Assembly (NCBI RefSeq): GCF_016126015.1
Contig: NZ_JAEFDB010000002.1
Coordinates: 310,001 to 374,000, forward strand
DNA: 64,000 nt
Direction: 5' to 3'
Origin: Capnocytophaga periodontitidis
GTDB lineage: Bacteria; Bacteroidota; Bacteroidia; Flavobacteriales; Flavobacteriaceae
A program made the position numbers and the translations under genes. Below, one piece after another: positions 34,760 to 43,571 of the stretch. The notes beneath the pieces were generated by a model. The model saw nothing but the letters and a program-made list of their open reading frames with translations, ran no database searches and was not told where the DNA came from. Numbering within the stretch: position 1 is the stretch's first letter; each line of letters starts with the position of its first letter.

Positions 34760-35854
34760 ATGAAAAAAGTATTTTATTCCGTGTTCTCTTTCTTATCTAC
34801 ATTGCAATTTTTTAGTTGTTCTAATAATAAGGCGGTGAGAAATGATAGGCTTAGATGGCAAGCTGCTGTCTCTGTACCATCAGGTTATCTTGTTGATGTA
34901 TATACAGGAGCGCTCATTTCAGATAATGATGTTGCTGTACTTAATTCGCCAACACCTACAGGTGAATGGGGAAAACCCACTGAGGCTATGGGGTCTGCAG
35001 GATATCTCCCTAAACAATTGAGTGTTACTTGGGTTTCGTATTTTGAACATAAATTTTATCATATAGATACTCCTATTGATTATGATAAAATGGTTCGCCT
35101 TTTTAATGAAGGTTTTTACGACCTCTATGATGAATTTACAAAATATCCTCCTATTAAATCAGAATATAATAAAGTGGTAGTAGGTTTTGCTCCTGGAGGT
35201 GTTGTAGTTATTTGGGTAGCAGGAATAAAAAAACAAGTAGAGATAGGTCGTTACCAAGCAGAGGAAATTACCTTCTCAAAAGAATATATTGCAGGATTAT
35301 CACCAGGTCCAGCTAAAAATATGCACAATATAGAATACCATAATAATATTCTCTATAATTGGGGAGTACAATCACAAGAGAGTATAGAAAAAGTAAAGGA
35401 TAAACCTATTCCTTATGGAATATGGGATACTTATAGAAAGGAATATAATTGGCATATCAATTTTGATTTTCCAAATGATGAAAAAATCATTTTCGTTAGA
35501 TACAGTTTCTATAATGGAGAAAAAGATTTCCTTTTAGGTGAAGTTGTTACAGACAAACATCCACAGATCCCTGATATTTTCAGATGGAGTGATAAAGTCC
35601 AAAAGAATCATATTCCTATGAAAATCAATTTTCATTATATGAAAGAGGGGAATAGATATAATTGCTTTATAGGATTTAATGAAGAAGAGATTTTCAATGC
35701 TTTTGAAAAAATAACAGAAGGAGATACGACTGCTGAAATAAAAATGTATATTTCCTTAAATCACACTAATACAGAGGCAAAAGTTGTTTTAAAGAATAAA
35801 AATAAAGAAGTTACATTACTCAGTAACGACATTAAAATTAATAAATGGAGTTGA
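34760..35854 (+). CDS. DUF2931-family lipoprotein
   Basis: 364 residues, lipoprotein signal (LQFFSCSNN). Features of the DUF2931 family are RWQAAVSVPSGYLVDVYTG near the N-terminus, AEKLSVTWVSYFEHKFY-like PKQLSVTWVSYFEHKFYHID and the central VVVGFAPGGVVVIWVAG. The family is common in Bacteroidota and of unknown function. A C-terminal half of about 150 residues exceeds the core domain. The gene is AT-rich relative to neighbours and stands alone. Confidence 0.8.
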   Translation: MKKVFYSVFSFLSTLQFFSCSNNKAVRNDRLRWQAAVSVPSGYLVDVYTGALISDNDVAVLNSPTPTGEWGKPTEAMGSAGYLPKQLSVTWVSYFEHKFYHIDTPIDYDKMVRLFNEGFYDLYDEFTKYPPIKSEYNKVVVGFAPGGVVVIWVAGIKKQVEIGRYQAEEITFSKEYIAGLSPGPAKNMHNIEYHNNILYNWGVQSQESIEKVKDKPIPYGIWDTYRKEYNWHINFDFPNDEKIIFVRYSFYNGEKDFLLGEVVTDKHPQIPDIFRWSDKVQKNHIPMKINFHYMKEGNRYNCFIGFNEEEIFNAFEKITEGDTTAEIKMYISLNHTNTEAKVVLKNKNKEVTLLSNDIKINKWS

Positions 35855-35882
35855 TTTTGACCCTAACCCCTAACACATAGAA

Positions 35883-37184
35883 ATGAAACAAATTAACGGT
35901 TTTTCTAAACTTACCAAAGCCGAGAAAATTCAATGGCTTTGCGATACTTATTTTCCTGAGGTAGAGAATGCAGCCGCTTTCTTTGAAAAATACCACAACC
36001 CCGATGCCGAACTCCAAAAACGCCACGACGAGTTCATAGAAAATACAGTAACCAACTACTACTTGCCTTTTGCAGTAGCGCCTAACTTTCTCATCAACGG
36101 GCGCACCTATACGGTGCCTATGGCAATTGAGGAAAGCTCGGTGGTGGCAGCTGCCAGCCGTGCCGCGAAGTTTTGGCAGGGTAGGGGAGGCTTCCATACT
36201 ACGGTGCTCTCTACCGAAAAAACAGGACACGTGCACTTCTTTTTCTACGGTGAAAAAGCGCATTTAGAAGTCTTTTTTGCCCGCGTACAGCCTTTGATGC
36301 TCGCCAATGCCAAACCTATCACCGCCAATATGGAAAAACGTGGCGGGGGCATTACTTCCCTTACTTTGGTAGATAAAACCGAAGCATTGGCACACTACTA
36401 CCAGCTGTCGGCTACTTTTGAAACCTTAGATGCGATGGGGGCTAACTTCATCAACTCGTGTTTGGAATCGTTTGCCGAGACCTTTAGAGAAGAGGCTGAA
36501 AAAGATGCAGCTATCCGTGGGCAATACGAAATTGTGATGTCTATACTCTCTAATTATGTGCCTAACTGCTTGGTGCGTGCCGAAGTGCATTGCCCTGTAG
36601 ACGAATTGGAAATTGCCCACCTCAAAGGAATGGCAGCAGCCAAAAAATTCGTGCAAGCCCTCGCTATTGCCAACGCTGATGTATACCGCGCCACTACTCA
36701 CAACAAAGGTATAATGAACGGCATCGACTCGGTGATTTTAGCCACAGGTAATGACTTTCGCGCGATTGAGGCAGGAGCGCACGCCTATGCAACGCGTTCA
36801 GGCAATTACAAGAGTCTTTCCAACGCTTGGATAGAGGGCGATACCTTCCATTTTGCACTCGAATTGCCTTTAGCTTTGGGTACTGTAGGCGGACTCACCA
36901 CGCTCCACCCCTTGGTGAAAACAGCCCTCGAAATCCTCGAAAAACCCAATGCTCGCGAGCTGATGCAAATCGTAGCTTGCGTAGGTTTAGCACAGAATTT
37001 TTCGGCTGTGAGTTCACTCATCAGTTTGGGTATCCAAAAAGGACATATGAAAATGCACCTCAACAATATTTTTAATCAATTAGGCGCTACCGACGACGAA
37101 AAACAACAGCTCACCGCTTATTTCAAAGATAAAACAGTGAGCCATAGTGAAGTTGCCGAGGCGTTGAAGAAAATGAGAAGATAG
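35883..37184 (+). CDS. mvaA: Hydroxymethylglutaryl-CoA reductase, class II
   Basis: 433 residues, the size of class II (NADH-type or NADPH-type bacterial) enzymes. Reduces HMG-CoA to mevalonate, the committed step of the mevalonate pathway used by Flavobacteriia for isoprenoids. Visible: VPMAIEESSVVAAASRAAKFW (active-site Glu), GHVHFFF, MEKRGGGI, DAMGANFIN, the Lys/Asp region VYRATTHNKGIMNGID and the catalytic His near QKGHMKMHLNN. It ends 2 bp before the convergent restriction operon. Complete, no oddities. Confidence 0.95.
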   Translation: MKQINGFSKLTKAEKIQWLCDTYFPEVENAAAFFEKYHNPDAELQKRHDEFIENTVTNYYLPFAVAPNFLINGRTYTVPMAIEESSVVAAASRAAKFWQGRGGFHTTVLSTEKTGHVHFFFYGEKAHLEVFFARVQPLMLANAKPITANMEKRGGGITSLTLVDKTEALAHYYQLSATFETLDAMGANFINSCLESFAETFREEAEKDAAIRGQYEIVMSILSNYVPNCLVRAEVHCPVDELEIAHLKGMAAAKKFVQALAIANADVYRATTHNKGIMNGIDSVILATGNDFRAIEAGAHAYATRSGNYKSLSNAWIEGDTFHFALELPLALGTVGGLTTLHPLVKTALEILEKPNARELMQIVACVGLAQNFSAVSSLISLGIQKGHMKMHLNNIFNQLGATDDEKQQLTAYFKDKTVSHSEVAEALKKMRR

Positions 37185-37186
37185 TG

Positions 37187-37861
37187 TTACGCCATTTTAG
37201 TTTCTAAAAGCTGTTTGTATTTTTGCCAATCTGGCATAAAGTTTTCTAATAGCCGGTAGAAGGCTTTGCTGTGATTGTGATGTACTAAATGACATAATTC
37301 GTGTAGTATCACATAATTTATACAAACTACAGGAGCTTTGATGAGTTCTGGGGTTAAGATTATTTTCTGCTGAGGAGTACAACTTCCCCATCGCTTCTCC
37401 ATCTTTTTTATTTGTAATATAGGTTTTTCTAATCCGAACCTTTTAAATAAATAAAATTGTTCTTCAAAAAGCTTGTTAAATAAGATAGTAGCTCTTGCAA
37501 TATACCATTGTTGCAAGAGCTTTTTTATATGTGTAGCATCAGGATTGAGTGTTTTTACTACCAATCTCCCTTGATAAAGCTTCACCTCTTCAGCCGTTGA
37601 AGGTTCTATCTTTAGCATATATTGTTTGCCGAGATATAAGAAGCTCTCTCCTCCTATATATTGGCGTGGAGGGGTGGCAGGCAGATAGCTTTGAAAGCTT
37701 CTTTGCTGTTTCTCTATCCATCTGCGTTTAACCTTCAAATGCTGTTCTATTATAGGCAAATCTGTGTCTATAGGGGCAAATACCTTTACTGAAGTATCAG
37801 GATAGACCTTTATACCTAAGGTTTTTCTATCAGTATAAAAAAGTTCGTAGTGGGTGCTCAT
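37187..37861 (-). CDS. YgjP/SprT-like (DUF45) zinc metallopeptidase
   Basis: 224 residues with the zinc-peptidase motif HELCHLVHHNHSKAFYRLL (HExxH plus a distal acidic region) and an upstream KRWGSCT, both typical of YgjP/DUF45 proteins. Last gene of the restriction operon; its ATG overlaps the hsdR stop by 1 nt. DUF45 genes are recurrent next to hsdR in type I loci, so a role in control or turnover of the restriction complex is a reasonable inference. Substrate unknown. Confidence 0.88.
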   Translation of the reverse strand: MSTHYELFYTDRKTLGIKVYPDTSVKVFAPIDTDLPIIEQHLKVKRRWIEKQQRSFQSYLPATPPRQYIGGESFLYLGKQYMLKIEPSTAEEVKLYQGRLVVKTLNPDATHIKKLLQQWYIARATILFNKLFEEQFYLFKRFGLEKPILQIKKMEKRWGSCTPQQKIILTPELIKAPVVCINYVILHELCHLVHHNHSKAFYRLLENFMPDWQKYKQLLETKMA

Positions 37862-40800
37862 TATCCTATTTGTTTACTTACTTTTACGATTTCTTCTATA
37901 ATAGTATCTACTATATCAAAAGGAATTTCTACCCCCTGCTGTTGTTTTAGCTGATAGAAAAAATCGTCTATAGTTTGTGCTATTTCGTTTACTAGTAAAC
38001 TGTTTTGTTGCCAATCTACAATAGGGGTACCTTCTTCATAGATAATGTGGTTGATAAGCAAATCTAGCTGTAAAGCCCATTTTACTTTTTGGGCTGTATG
38101 AGGCAAGGTGTCAAGGGTTTTGAGATGTTCGCCTAAAAGATTGTAGAAAGCTGTAGCTTTTTTATTTCCTATCAAAGCCTCTGGCAAATCGCTTTGTGCT
38201 CCTTCAAAAAACTGGTTTTCATAATCTCTTACCCTGTTGAAATACTCCAATTCGTCTATGCGTTTTTGCCGATAAGCTTCAATGGTTTGCCTGATGAGGG
38301 TAGAAAGCTTTTGGTAAAAAATAGGGTCTTCATCCATTTTTATACTGATGGCTTTCACAGTGCGCGAAGCGATATGGTCGGCTTTAGAGGCGTGTCCTGT
38401 TAGCTGCTCTAATGCTTTATCGCGTTCTTCTTTGTCAAACAAATCTATCTTTTCAGTGATTTGTAGAAAATCCCCATCGGTAATAATGTGTTTATCAATC
38501 AGTTTTTGTATTTGCTTTTCGTATTCGGTGTAATCAATCGTGTCAAAATAGCGGTGCGCTACATCGGTGCGCAATGCGAGGAAGAACTTCAAATCTTTTT
38601 GATAACGCTCTATAGTCGGCGCATTCTCTTCTGTATCAAAACTTACTAACGAAAGGGCTAATTTCAGCATACGCGCAAAGAGGGAGAGCCGTTCGTAAAA
38701 TGTTTCTCTTTTTTCTTTGTCAGATAATAGTTCGGCATACGCTTCGGTGTCATATTTGTTTTTTACGGTTTTGAAAATATCCCACAACTGCGAGTGTAGT
38801 TGTGGTAGTTTTTCTATCTCTTTAGCGGCATTGGTAACAGTGTCTTTGAGGTCGTTTGCCTCAAAATCTTCCCAAGAGCCGTACATTTCAATGGCTTTAT
38901 CAAGGTTTTCCAAATTGCCGTAATAATCTATGATAAGCCCATAATCTTTCCCTTCTTTCACTCGGTTTACACGCGCAATAGCTTGCAAAAGGGTATGCTC
39001 TTTCAGGCTTCGGGTGAGGTACATTACCTTTACAATAGGGGCGTCAAAACCTGTGAGAAGCTTATCGACTACTATCAGCAGTTCGGGCTGTTCTTTGTCT
39101 CGAAAACTATCAATCAGGCTGTCTTCATATTTTTTAGACGACCCGTATTTATCCATCATTGCTTTGTAGAAAGAACCTACTTTATATTCGTTTTCTTCAA
39201 AACTATCTTCGTTGTTCTCACGTGTGTCAGGAGCCGAGATAAGTACTTCACAGTCGAGTTTGCACTCTTTCATCAAATAGTCGCGATAGTCTATAGCAGC
39301 GGTTTTGCTGGGGGTTACTAGCATTGCTTTGAAACCTTCGTTTTGTACATTTTTCTTAAAGTGTTCTGCTATATCCCAAGCGCGCGCCTGAATAATCTGG
39401 TCGGCGCGATTGAGCTGGGCAATACTGTTTGCCTTGCATTTTAGATGAACTTTGCCGTAATCAGTAAGGGGTTCGCTTACACGGTCGAAATAGGTGTCTA
39501 AAGGTTTTTCGTTTAGGTCGAAAAGGTTATGCCTACCCTCATATAAGATAGGTACAATAGCTCCATCGGCTACGGCATCGGTAATAGTATAGGGGGTACC
39601 GATGATGCCACCGAACTTAGCTGCTGTGTTTTTCTCTTTTTTCATCAGTGGGGTACCCGTGAAAGCTATAAAGCAAGCTTTGGGGAATACTTGTTGCATT
39701 TTCACCCCTAACCTGCCGTATTGGGTGCGGTGGGCTTCATCTATCAGCACAAATATTTCTGAAGAGATAAGTGCTTTGTTTAGCTGACTTACTACGGTTT
39801 CAAACTTGTGAATGGTAGTAGTAATCACCTTATCGGTATGCTCTTTTAGCAGCTCAGTAAGTCTTGTGCCTGTAGTAGCTTTCTCTACCGATAGCTCACA
39901 GTCTTTAAAGGTATCACTTAGTTGCTTGTCAAGGTCGGTACGGTCAGTTACTAATAGTATTTTGGGGTGTTTAATGCTCTTATCGGTAGCCAAAAGCCTT
40001 GCCAGCATTACCATAGTAAGCGATTTTCCACTGCCTTGAGTGTGCCAGATGACCCCGCCTAAGCGCTTGCCGTCTTCTATGTGCTTTACTTTTACCAAAG
40101 TGTCTTCTACTGCAAAAAACTGCTGATAGCGGGCTATTTTTTTGATGTGATTGTCAAAAATAGTGTAGTGTTGTATAAGCCGTAGCAAGCGTTCTTTCCT
40201 GCAAAGGTAATAAAGCGTGAGGTCTTGCTGGGTGAGTAGTATCTCTTCTGTTGCTTGCTGACGAAAAAAGTATTGCGTACTTTGGTAGCGATGGGCAAAG
40301 AGCGCACTCTGTTCATCGGGAGGAAGCGGACGGTTTTTAAGGGATTTCAGTTGCTGATTTGCCTTGTTTTCAGCCAAACGATCGCCGAAGAGTTCGCGCC
40401 ATACTTGCCAGTATTTTAGTGGCGTAGCAGTAGTGGCATAACTCGCACTATTTACCGCTAAAGCCAATAGTAGTTGAGAATATTGGTACAACTCGCGTAT
40501 GCCATCGTCTTTCTGGTTGCGCAAGTGCTGCGAAATAGCCTCGGTAATAGGGTTTTTAATCACATTGCTTTTGCACTCTATAACTACTATCGGGATGCCA
40601 TTGATAAACAGTACAATATCAGGGCGATAATGATCGTTGCGGGCAGTGCGTGTTACGGCAAACTCTTCGCTTACGTGAAAGACGTTGTTCTCGGGGCATT
40701 CCCAATCGATATACCTAAAAGAATAACTTTTCTTGCTACTGCCAATAGTTTGCTCAAAGGTTTTGCCCAATGTAAGCAGGTCATACACCTGTTGGTTTAC

Positions 40801-41067
40801 CGCCATAAACCCCTCGTGAGTACGGAGCTCTTTGAGGGCTACTACTCCTGCGTTGATATTCTCTTCCGAAAAAGCATAGTCTTTCCCGCGATAGTGAATA
40901 CAGTTTATCTTGGCGAGTTGCGCCTTGAGGATAGGCTCTAAGAGCACATTACTATGTTTATTACCACGCATAGCCAAAGCTTCTTCGGGCGACAGGTATT
41001 GGTAGCCCATATTTATTAGGAGCTGCAAAGCAGGTATTTGCGATATGATTTCTTCTCGGTAGTGCAT
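37861..41067 (-). CDS. hsdR: Type I restriction endonuclease subunit R
   Basis: 1068 residues, usual HsdR size. N-terminal nuclease with PD...ECK (YRPDIVLFINGIPIVVIECKS, Asp150 and Glu164-Lys166). The superfamily-2 helicase motor has Walker A TQGSGKS (about 343-349), DEAH at 443-446 and AFTGTPL, and the C-terminus interacts with the methylase. ATP-driven translocation and cutting of unmethylated DNA. It follows the SIR2-like gene by 12 bp. All key motifs intact, so the system should be functional. Confidence 0.96.
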   Translation of the reverse strand: MHYREEIISQIPALQLLINMGYQYLSPEEALAMRGNKHSNVLLEPILKAQLAKINCIHYRGKDYAFSEENINAGVVALKELRTHEGFMAVNQQVYDLLTLGKTFEQTIGSSKKSYSFRYIDWECPENNVFHVSEEFAVTRTARNDHYRPDIVLFINGIPIVVIECKSNVIKNPITEAISQHLRNQKDDGIRELYQYSQLLLALAVNSASYATTATPLKYWQVWRELFGDRLAENKANQQLKSLKNRPLPPDEQSALFAHRYQSTQYFFRQQATEEILLTQQDLTLYYLCRKERLLRLIQHYTIFDNHIKKIARYQQFFAVEDTLVKVKHIEDGKRLGGVIWHTQGSGKSLTMVMLARLLATDKSIKHPKILLVTDRTDLDKQLSDTFKDCELSVEKATTGTRLTELLKEHTDKVITTTIHKFETVVSQLNKALISSEIFVLIDEAHRTQYGRLGVKMQQVFPKACFIAFTGTPLMKKEKNTAAKFGGIIGTPYTITDAVADGAIVPILYEGRHNLFDLNEKPLDTYFDRVSEPLTDYGKVHLKCKANSIAQLNRADQIIQARAWDIAEHFKKNVQNEGFKAMLVTPSKTAAIDYRDYLMKECKLDCEVLISAPDTRENNEDSFEENEYKVGSFYKAMMDKYGSSKKYEDSLIDSFRDKEQPELLIVVDKLLTGFDAPIVKVMYLTRSLKEHTLLQAIARVNRVKEGKDYGLIIDYYGNLENLDKAIEMYGSWEDFEANDLKDTVTNAAKEIEKLPQLHSQLWDIFKTVKNKYDTEAYAELLSDKEKRETFYERLSLFARMLKLALSLVSFDTEENAPTIERYQKDLKFFLALRTDVAHRYFDTIDYTEYEKQIQKLIDKHIITDGDFLQITEKIDLFDKEERDKALEQLTGHASKADHIASRTVKAISIKMDEDPIFYQKLSTLIRQTIEAYRQKRIDELEYFNRVRDYENQFFEGAQSDLPEALIGNKKATAFYNLLGEHLKTLDTLPHTAQKVKWALQLDLLINHIIYEEGTPIVDWQQNSLLVNEIAQTIDDFFYQLKQQQGVEIPFDIVDTIIEEIVKVSKQIG

Positions 41068-41079
41068 AAAGATTAAATT

Positions 41080-42414
41080 TTAGCTATTGAGTAGTTTGTC
41101 TATATCTATATCAGTAGCAATTGCTTCAATAAGCCTGATGCTACCTTTTTTCAAAGCTGTTTTTCCTTGTACTAAGTTTTTAACAAATTGATTAGCAGGG
41201 GTTCCAAAGATTTTTTCTATTCTACCTTTAAAATGATCTGTAGTAGCTCCAGGATCTATGATGTCTATTTTTTTGTTAGGGTGTAGATTTCTTAAAATAT
41301 CATTGAAATGTTCGTCAGCACTATTGAAAGAATAGCCCACAATAACTATGTGTTCAGCCTCTTGAACCCATTCTGAAGCTTTAGCCCAGAGCTCAATGTA
41401 TTTGTAAGAGAGTATGGGTTTTAGTCTCAAAGGCGGAACTAAAGAAGGAATGATGTGTATTTGTTCTTCAATATTATTGTTGGTTACATCAATAGAAGGT
41501 TTGATGATGGAGCTTAGGAAATCTTCTAAATTTAGCTTATTTAAATTCTCTATCTCTAATAATTCTCTTGTATCCATTCTTACATATTCAGCAAGTCCTC
41601 CGTGAAAATAGATAACATTTTCCTTGCCTAATTGATTCTCTAAAAAGGAAGTATAATTGAGAGTGATAGCTCTTAAAGATGTTGGTAAATTTCCATAGAA
41701 AGGCATTTTAGCATTTCTTTTCTTGGAAAGTGCCTCTAGTACTTCTTTCTGCTTAAATACAAGATAAGCCCACAGTACCCAAGAAATATAAATGTAGCTC
41801 TTAATATCAGCACTTTTATTGTTGTAGAAACCTAAGAATTTCTCTATTAAAAGAAGTTCAATATTTAGCATTTCTGCCCCTAAAGCTTCTGCTACAGCGT
41901 GAGATTTACCTTCAAGACCTAATCTTAGTGTAATTTTAAGAACTTCTTTAAAAGTGTCAGATAAGGAGAGTTTATGAATGTCTAAGATAGAATCACTATC
42001 AATCAAAACGTCAGCTTTGTTAGGAAAAACTTCACGAATTAAATTCTCAATATCTTCATCTAAATTGCTGTTTTCAGCAATGGCTACTAATTTGTTGAAA
42101 AGCTTAATGATTAGCATTCCGTGCTTGTGGATTTTATCATCTTCACTTAATCCTTTTATAGCCTTTTGAACACGTTCAATCATTTTTTTTTGTTCGTTTG
42201 GTTCTCTGGTTACAATTTTATCAACAGCTGTCTTTATCATACTGTTGAAGCTAAATCTCATATTAGGAAGCATTTCTCTTAATACTTCATCAATACGTTT
42301 TCCTTCTTCTGTTGTTAGAAAACCAGTTATTCCGCCTAACAAAGTGTTTGCCAAGGGAAAATCAATACCTTTGGAGCGGTCAACTCCTGCTCCTGTAATT
42401 AATAAATGTTTCAT
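41080..42414 (-). CDS. SIR2-like domain protein embedded in the type I operon
   Basis: 444 residues. The N-terminus LLITGAGVDRSKGIDFPLAN has the GAG nucleotide-binding start of a SIR2-like Rossmann fold. A long helical insertion (about 50-240) follows. The family's second half is present: ITLNYTSFLENQ (250-261; Asn253 is the catalytic-type Asn), YFHGGL (His271) and HIVIVGYSFNSADEHFNDIL. In bacterial SIR2-like defence proteins such residues hydrolyse NAD+ (known for Thoeris and others). That activity, coupled to restriction, is inferred. It starts 2 bp after hsdS and ends 12 bp before hsdR, so it is an operon member. Lacks the Sirtuin zinc site. Confidence 0.8.
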   Translation of the reverse strand: MKHLLITGAGVDRSKGIDFPLANTLLGGITGFLTTEEGKRIDEVLREMLPNMRFSFNSMIKTAVDKIVTREPNEQKKMIERVQKAIKGLSEDDKIHKHGMLIIKLFNKLVAIAENSNLDEDIENLIREVFPNKADVLIDSDSILDIHKLSLSDTFKEVLKITLRLGLEGKSHAVAEALGAEMLNIELLLIEKFLGFYNNKSADIKSYIYISWVLWAYLVFKQKEVLEALSKKRNAKMPFYGNLPTSLRAITLNYTSFLENQLGKENVIYFHGGLAEYVRMDTRELLEIENLNKLNLEDFLSSIIKPSIDVTNNNIEEQIHIIPSLVPPLRLKPILSYKYIELWAKASEWVQEAEHIVIVGYSFNSADEHFNDILRNLHPNKKIDIIDPGATTDHFKGRIEKIFGTPANQFVKNLVQGKTALKKGSIRLIEAIATDIDIDKLLNS

Positions 42415-42416
42415 AG

Positions 42417-43571
42417 TTATTTTATTGTTAAAATTTCTCCAGTAAGTAACTTTTGCATTAGTGTTTTCTTTTGAGCTTGCAAGAGTTGTAGCTTTTGTTC
42501 GTATAGTTTGAGCTCTTGATGGGCAGTATCAAGAATCTGATCAATAGCGTTTTGCTCTTTAAATGAAGGTACAAAGATAGTTAAAAAAGCGTATTTTGAA
42601 ATCCAATGACGTTCGTGTCCTCCAATAGCATATTTTATAAGTTTCATAGCTTCAAAAATAAACCTAAGATTTACATTTTTCTTTGCTTTTAATAGCTTTA
42701 CAGCTGATGATTTCACTTTAAAAGGAAAATCAATATATCTTGAATCTGTTGTAAAATCATCAAATAGAATTAAAGGGATATTTGTACATATTCCTTCTTT
42801 TTCATTGGTATAACCTAAAATGAATGTTTTTCCAGCCGTAAGCACAGGAATTTTATATTCATCACTATAATCAGTATTTTTAACAAGATAATTAGTAGGT
42901 TGCCCATAGTCTAAAAGCTCTCCCAGTTTCACTTCTTTCCATACACTCTTTTCAAAACCTTTGACTCTTTTCTCTCCCGTTAGCAACTGTTGGGCAAGCC
43001 CTTGGTTGCGCTGTTTTAGCTGGGTGATAATTTGAGTGGTAAGGCGAATGGCTTTATCACAAGTAAGTAGTATCTCGGCTATCTTTTCTTGCTCTTCTAA
43101 TGGGGGAATTAATATAGAAAACTCAGCGACATCCTTTCCATTTATGTTAGGGTCTTTTCTACTACTTCCTGCAAATCTCTTCCATTTTTCAACATTCGCA
43201 TTTAGCCAAAAAAGTAAATAATCAGAATTTACATCATCGTTTTTTAAAACTAAGGCAGAAAGGGCTTGGTTAATAGTTGCTTCCATAGCTAATTTTCCTG
43301 TCCGTCCTATTTGGTTAAAACCTCCATACATTGCTACTAAAACAGTGTTTGTTGGGTACAGCCGTAAAGATGTATTGTTTAAAGCGTACATACTAACTTT
43401 TTCTTCTGTTGTGGTAATATAGCTATTATTCAAGTCGGTTGTTTTCACCCAAGGTATATCAGCATTATCGTAAAATAATGGATTCTTTCTAAAAGGTGTT
43501 GTCCCTGAACTAATATTAGCTATCTCTCCTAACTTCTTTATTTTCCAATGTTTGGGTATATTTGTTATCAT
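42417..43571 (-). CDS. hsdS: Type I restriction specificity subunit S
   Basis: 384 residues, two target-recognition domains. The first TRD runs from KLGEIANISSGTTPFRKN to PPLEEQEKIAEILLTCDKAI; the long central helix with QLKQRNQGLAQQLLTGEK is followed by the second TRD and the closing VPSFKEQNAIDQILDTAHQELKLYEQKLQLLQ. Recognises the two halves of a bipartite DNA site. It overlaps the fic gene by 4 nt. Confidence 0.93.
   Translation of the reverse strand: MITNIPKHWKIKKLGEIANISSGTTPFRKNPLFYDNADIPWVKTTDLNNSYITTTEEKVSMYALNNTSLRLYPTNTVLVAMYGGFNQIGRTGKLAMEATINQALSALVLKNDDVNSDYLLFWLNANVEKWKRFAGSSRKDPNINGKDVAEFSILIPPLEEQEKIAEILLTCDKAIRLTTQIITQLKQRNQGLAQQLLTGEKRVKGFEKSVWKEVKLGELLDYGQPTNYLVKNTDYSDEYKIPVLTAGKTFILGYTNEKEGICTNIPLILFDDFTTDSRYIDFPFKVKSSAVKLLKAKKNVNLRFIFEAMKLIKYAIGGHERHWISKYAFLTIFVPSFKEQNAIDQILDTAHQELKLYEQKLQLLQAQKKTLMQKLLTGEILTIK

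Noticed and set aside
35838-36263. Antisense ORF of 141 codons over HMG-CoA reductase
   Set aside because: Overlaps mvaA in the opposite strand, without plausible start context or homology.
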